Source: Chondrilla cf. caribensis (taxonomy: Eukaryota > Porifera > Demospongiae > Chondrillida > Chondrillidae). From it: a stretch of DNA of 64,000 nt. Positions 60,712-64,000 of this stretch are shown in pieces. The notes beneath the pieces were generated by a model. That model saw only the letters and a list, made by a program, of their open reading frames with translations. It was not told where the DNA came from and made no database searches. The DNA lies in contig OZ026555.1 in the NCBI GenBank assembly GCA_964020155.1, positions 3,092,295 through 3,156,294 of the forward strand, read 5' to 3'. A program made the translations under genes and the position numbers. Positions within the stretch are counted from its first letter, which is position 1. Every line of letters starts with the position of its first letter.

Positions 60712-63123
60712 TACTGGATGGATAAGGAGATCATTCAAGAGTCGCTCCAAGCTGATGCACATGAATTTGGAAACAACAGTGCAAGTGTTGAACAACGTCG
60801 TCTTGTCAACCATGCTGCACTTCATGGTAATATTGACACTGTCATCGATGCAGTAGAAAAGGGCTATCCCAGTGATACAACTAATGAAAATGGATCAACT
60901 GTACTTCATTTTGCCGCACAAGGGGGTCATGTAAATGTTATTAAGGAAATAGTTGAAAAAGGATGTAATATTAATGTACTCAATAATGATGGTTGTAGTT
61001 CTCTTCACATGGCAGCTGCCTATGGCAGGTTATACGCTGTGATTATGCTTTTAAGACTCAAAGCTAAAAGCTTTTTGGTAACTGGCAACAATGGGAACAT
61101 TTCAATACAAAAAACTGCTTATCACACGGAAAATATTATTTTAGCTCGGATTAGACAAGATTTTGATGCAGGAATGGTACTGTACAGTGGTTCCACTGTA
61201 GTCCATTGTGCTGCCCAAGGTGGATCTCCAGCAGTTATAAGAGAGTTAGTTAACTATGAGTATGATGTAAATGCAACAGCGGATAATGGCTGCAGCCCAC
61301 TACATATTGCTGCAGCACTAGGTATGATGGAGGTAATTGTGGAGTTAGTGGAGAAAGGTGCTAATATGTCATTGAATGTTCCCATGTTTGGTACCCCCCT
61401 CCACCAAGCAGCACTGTATGGTCACCTAGATGTGGTTGTGTTCTTCATTGAGAAAGGTTGTGATGTAAATGCTATTGAAAACAATGGCTACAGTGTACTT
61501 CATTTTGCAGCTGAAGGAGGTCATAGAATAGTGATTGAGAAGCTTGCTTATGAGAAGGCCGAAATTAACATAAAATCAAAGTCTGGTAGTACTCCCCTAC
61601 ATAATGCTGCTTACCATGGTAAAAAGGAAGCTGTCTTTGCACTGATTCAACTAGGTGCACCAAAATCTTTCTCTTCTGGAGAATGTGGTACTCCACTCCA
61701 TCAAGCAGCACTTGGTGGTCATCTTAATGTATTAACGGCTTTGATTAAAGATGGCTGTTCAGTGAATGCTCTCTGCAGTCAGGGTTATAGTGTGCTGCAT
61801 TCTGCAGCCAGTGGTGGGCGTATAAAGGTTATAAGAGAGTTGGTTAGGCAAGGTTTTAATCTGGATTCTTATGCTTCAACATCATCCGTCCAAGAGGCAC
61901 TTTCTCCATTGGAAACTTCAGTCATTACTGGGCAAGGGTATCAATTAGATAACATTTGTGAGGCTCTTGGATTAAAGATAACAGCACAACCTTGTGCATC
62001 AAATTCTTTACTATCTTTACTTTTTTCCAATGGTCTTCTAAATCCAGACAGGATACTCCATTTAGCTGCCATACCTGGAGATGTTCAGTTTTTCTATCAG
62101 TACTTTTGTGGTCCAAAGAGTACAGGCCAAAATATATGTTGTGATGCTTTCACTGTTAGAACACTCCGCTCCATTGCTGGTGATCTACTTCCAGACTTCC
62201 CCTTACCAGACTCCAGCTCTTTGAGCCCACTTCACGTGTCCTTATTTTCAGCCAATGTTATTCAGGCAGGAAAGTACACTTTTCATAATGATCACAAGAT
62301 TGTAAACCATAGTCAATTCATAAATAAGCTGGTAGGCCATTCTGTTCTGAAGGGAACTGTCAATATGCGTCTTCCTACTGGTCATACTCCCCTTGATTTA
62401 GCAAAGCTATTTGGTCTCAATGACATAGCGGGTGTATTAGAGAGGGCTGGTGGTCGTCCAGGTTTGTTGAACAAAATTCCACCGGAATTTACAACCCCCC
62501 ACCTTACTCTCCTTGCTGTCAAATATTCATCATCATACCCTCCAAAGGTAAATCTTAGCAGGGTAAATGATTCCTTGGATTATTACGAACACGATGGTCC
62601 ATTTAATGAGAAGCCAGAGCTAGAAGTCCTTTCAAAGCATGTTGTTCCAAGGGTAGCTGCCGAAAACTTAAAATTTGGGATACATCTTGGTATTAGGGAT
62701 TATATCATAGACACGATCGAAAAAGATTACCGTCTTTGTGAGGAAGTATGTCTGAGAATGCTGCAGCGTTGGCTGAACGGAGGTCAAGGTACAGGTGATA
62801 AACCCAGAACGTGGAATACTATCTTAACTGCAGTAGAAGATGTTAAAGGGTTAACTGTTGTTTGTGAAATTAAGGAAGATATCCAACAGGTAAGCAGTTT
62901 ATTTTGTACTCTAACCTGATTATAGAGCGTAACACTTAACTATAGAACAAGCTGCATGGACTGGATTCTTTTATTACTGTCTTTGTAGGGGGTTTGCTTA
63001 CAAGGAGGTGTGCCTGTGTACAGCACCCCATCAAGAATTGACATACAGGATATATCTGACAAGGATTGTGGGTGTCAATTACCAGAAGCAAAGAGGAAAT
63101 GTAATACCGAGGACATCATATGA
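60712..63123 (+). CDS. ankyrin-repeat protein with C-terminal Death domain
   Basis: Two exons, 60712-62889 and 62989-63123, give 768 residues from the Met at 60718. A TTATAG acceptor precedes TAC TGG ATG, so an upstream exon is possible and the true start may lie further 5'. About ten ankyrin repeats fill residues 30-420 (NGSTVLHFAAQGGHVNVIKE, NGCSPLHIAAALGMMEVIVE, FGTPLHQAALYGHLDVVVFF, SGSTPLHNAAYHG), with a further TGHTPLDLAKLFGL near 560. Residues about 640-720 (LKFGIHLGIRDYIIDTIEKD, then CLRMLQRWLNG and TWNTILTAVEDV) have the six-helix Death-fold pattern with the W-x-x-L-L-like core. Such ANK-Death proteins are probably signalling or innate-immunity adaptors. The last exon (GVCLQGGVPVYSTPSRIDIQ) is unfamiliar and Cys-rich. 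First-exon identity is firm; the partner is unknown. Confidence 0.88.
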
Positions 63124-64000
63124 AATAATACACTCTGGTTTGATGATCTCAAAAGTATAATTATTGAATGAGCCGAACCTGAATACCCAAGCAATGGCGG
63201 CCACCTGTATTGAATTACTTCTGGTTTGAAATAGAATTTAACAAAGGAACTATCGTCCTAGTAGTGATTTGTATATTATGTACAGTATTATATAAAATTT
63301 ATTGTTGTATGTTATTAACTTTCCATACTTTGTGCTTTATTATGTGCACAATTTTGTTTTGTATACAGTTATGTATTAAACTGATTTATTAAATACTGAT
63401 ATAATAATATTATTAATATGTATAATTCATGTATATATGCATAGTATGCCGTACAGTCCAAATTTGTACACACTGTAACATGCATGTCATTTTGCATATT
63501 ATATACAACTAAATTGCTGCTAAACAACCAAGAATATTATTATTATAAAAACTGCATGTGAAAACATCGATCTGTACCCGCAAGACATGTTAAACACTGC
63601 ATGTACATGTCTATATTAAGAAGTGCTGTTTGTGAGTAGGTTCGACTGTCGTCTGTAGGGGGTAATTATGTATTGGAGGAACTTCAAAAATTTCAATATT
63701 TCATTATAACAAAATTAAGTAGATTAACTACAGCACCTCGACCAACCATTTATCTTATAACTCAAACCTATTATATAACAGCAACCCTAACCTATTGGTA
63801 TAAATTTACTTGGTTCCATCTGTTCACACGACATACATGAAGGGACAAGTAGATGTCAATAATTATTCTCTTGTGGTGTTGACTTTCGTTTCATGCATGA
63901 AAAGTAACCGATATCTTTAAAGTATAGGATGTGATAACTAGCAAGTCTTAATCCTATAAGTGTTCACTCAACTAGACTCCACTTTGAAGAAATTAACTGA
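63124..64000. other. 3' flank of the ankyrin gene, no further gene seen
   Basis: AT-rich sequence; an 'attaaa' near 63376 may be the polyadenylation signal. No repeat or gene recognised. Confidence 0.4.

Noticed and set aside
61925..62116. Minus-strand frame inside the ankyrin gene
   Set aside because: A shadow of the plus-strand coding sequence.

Overview
The window is animal genomic DNA. It has GT-AG introns, mostly short, between small exons, head-to-head gene pairs, low-complexity (TG)n tracts and dense transposon debris. The AT-rich noncoding DNA is saturated with self-complementary GTAC/ACGTA strings. With an ankyrin-Death-domain gene and very compact metazoan genes, this suggests a demosponge (Amphimedon-like); that identification is an inference from style, not a database match.

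Layout: 120-800 is a broken cytoplasmic dynein heavy chain fragment, followed by a long (TG)n tract and a LINE 3' end. 2067-4253 (-) is an intronless ELMO/CED-12 gene. 4314-17464 (+) is a 22-exon MTMR2-type myotubularin gene that shares a 60-base promoter with ELMO; its introns hold a Crypton-type recombinase scrap, a gag fragment, a reverse transcriptase fragment and hairpin elements. 18070-19890 is a decayed retroelement with a restriction-like-endonuclease end. 22461-31375 (-) is a five-exon CFAP276 (C1orf194) homologue; its fourth intron is swollen by nested transposons (an outer hAT-like element, an inner hAT-like element and two LINE copies). 32640-34750 carries more reverse transcriptase debris. 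36050-37060 (-) is B3GALT6. 37752-40323 (-) is SSR4 (TRAP-delta, five exons), head-to-head with a 27-exon GRIPAP1/GRASP-1 gene (40413-55751, +). 52273-53028 and 58939-59695 are two inverted copies of a Mutator-like element with 9-base target duplications and a shared protein-coding segment. 60712-63123 (+) is an ankyrin-repeat/Death-domain gene.

Exon coordinates were assembled by hand from splice dinucleotides, reading-frame phase and resemblance to known families as I remember them. Each assembled CDS closes in frame (MTMR2-like 576 aa, CFAP276 160 aa, SSR4 163 aa, GRIPAP1 726 aa, ankyrin-Death 768 aa).

Functional themes: ELMO and myotubularin act on the same engulfment/phosphoinositide pathway and are divergently transcribed from one short promoter. 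SSR4 (ER translocon) and GRIPAP1 (recycling endosome) form a second such pair. B3GALT6 builds the glycosaminoglycan linker in the Golgi. CFAP276 is an axonemal microtubule protein. The most unusual items are the ELMO-myotubularin pair, the intronless ELMO, the gene-fragment-bearing Mutator-like element and the nested transposons in CFAP276.
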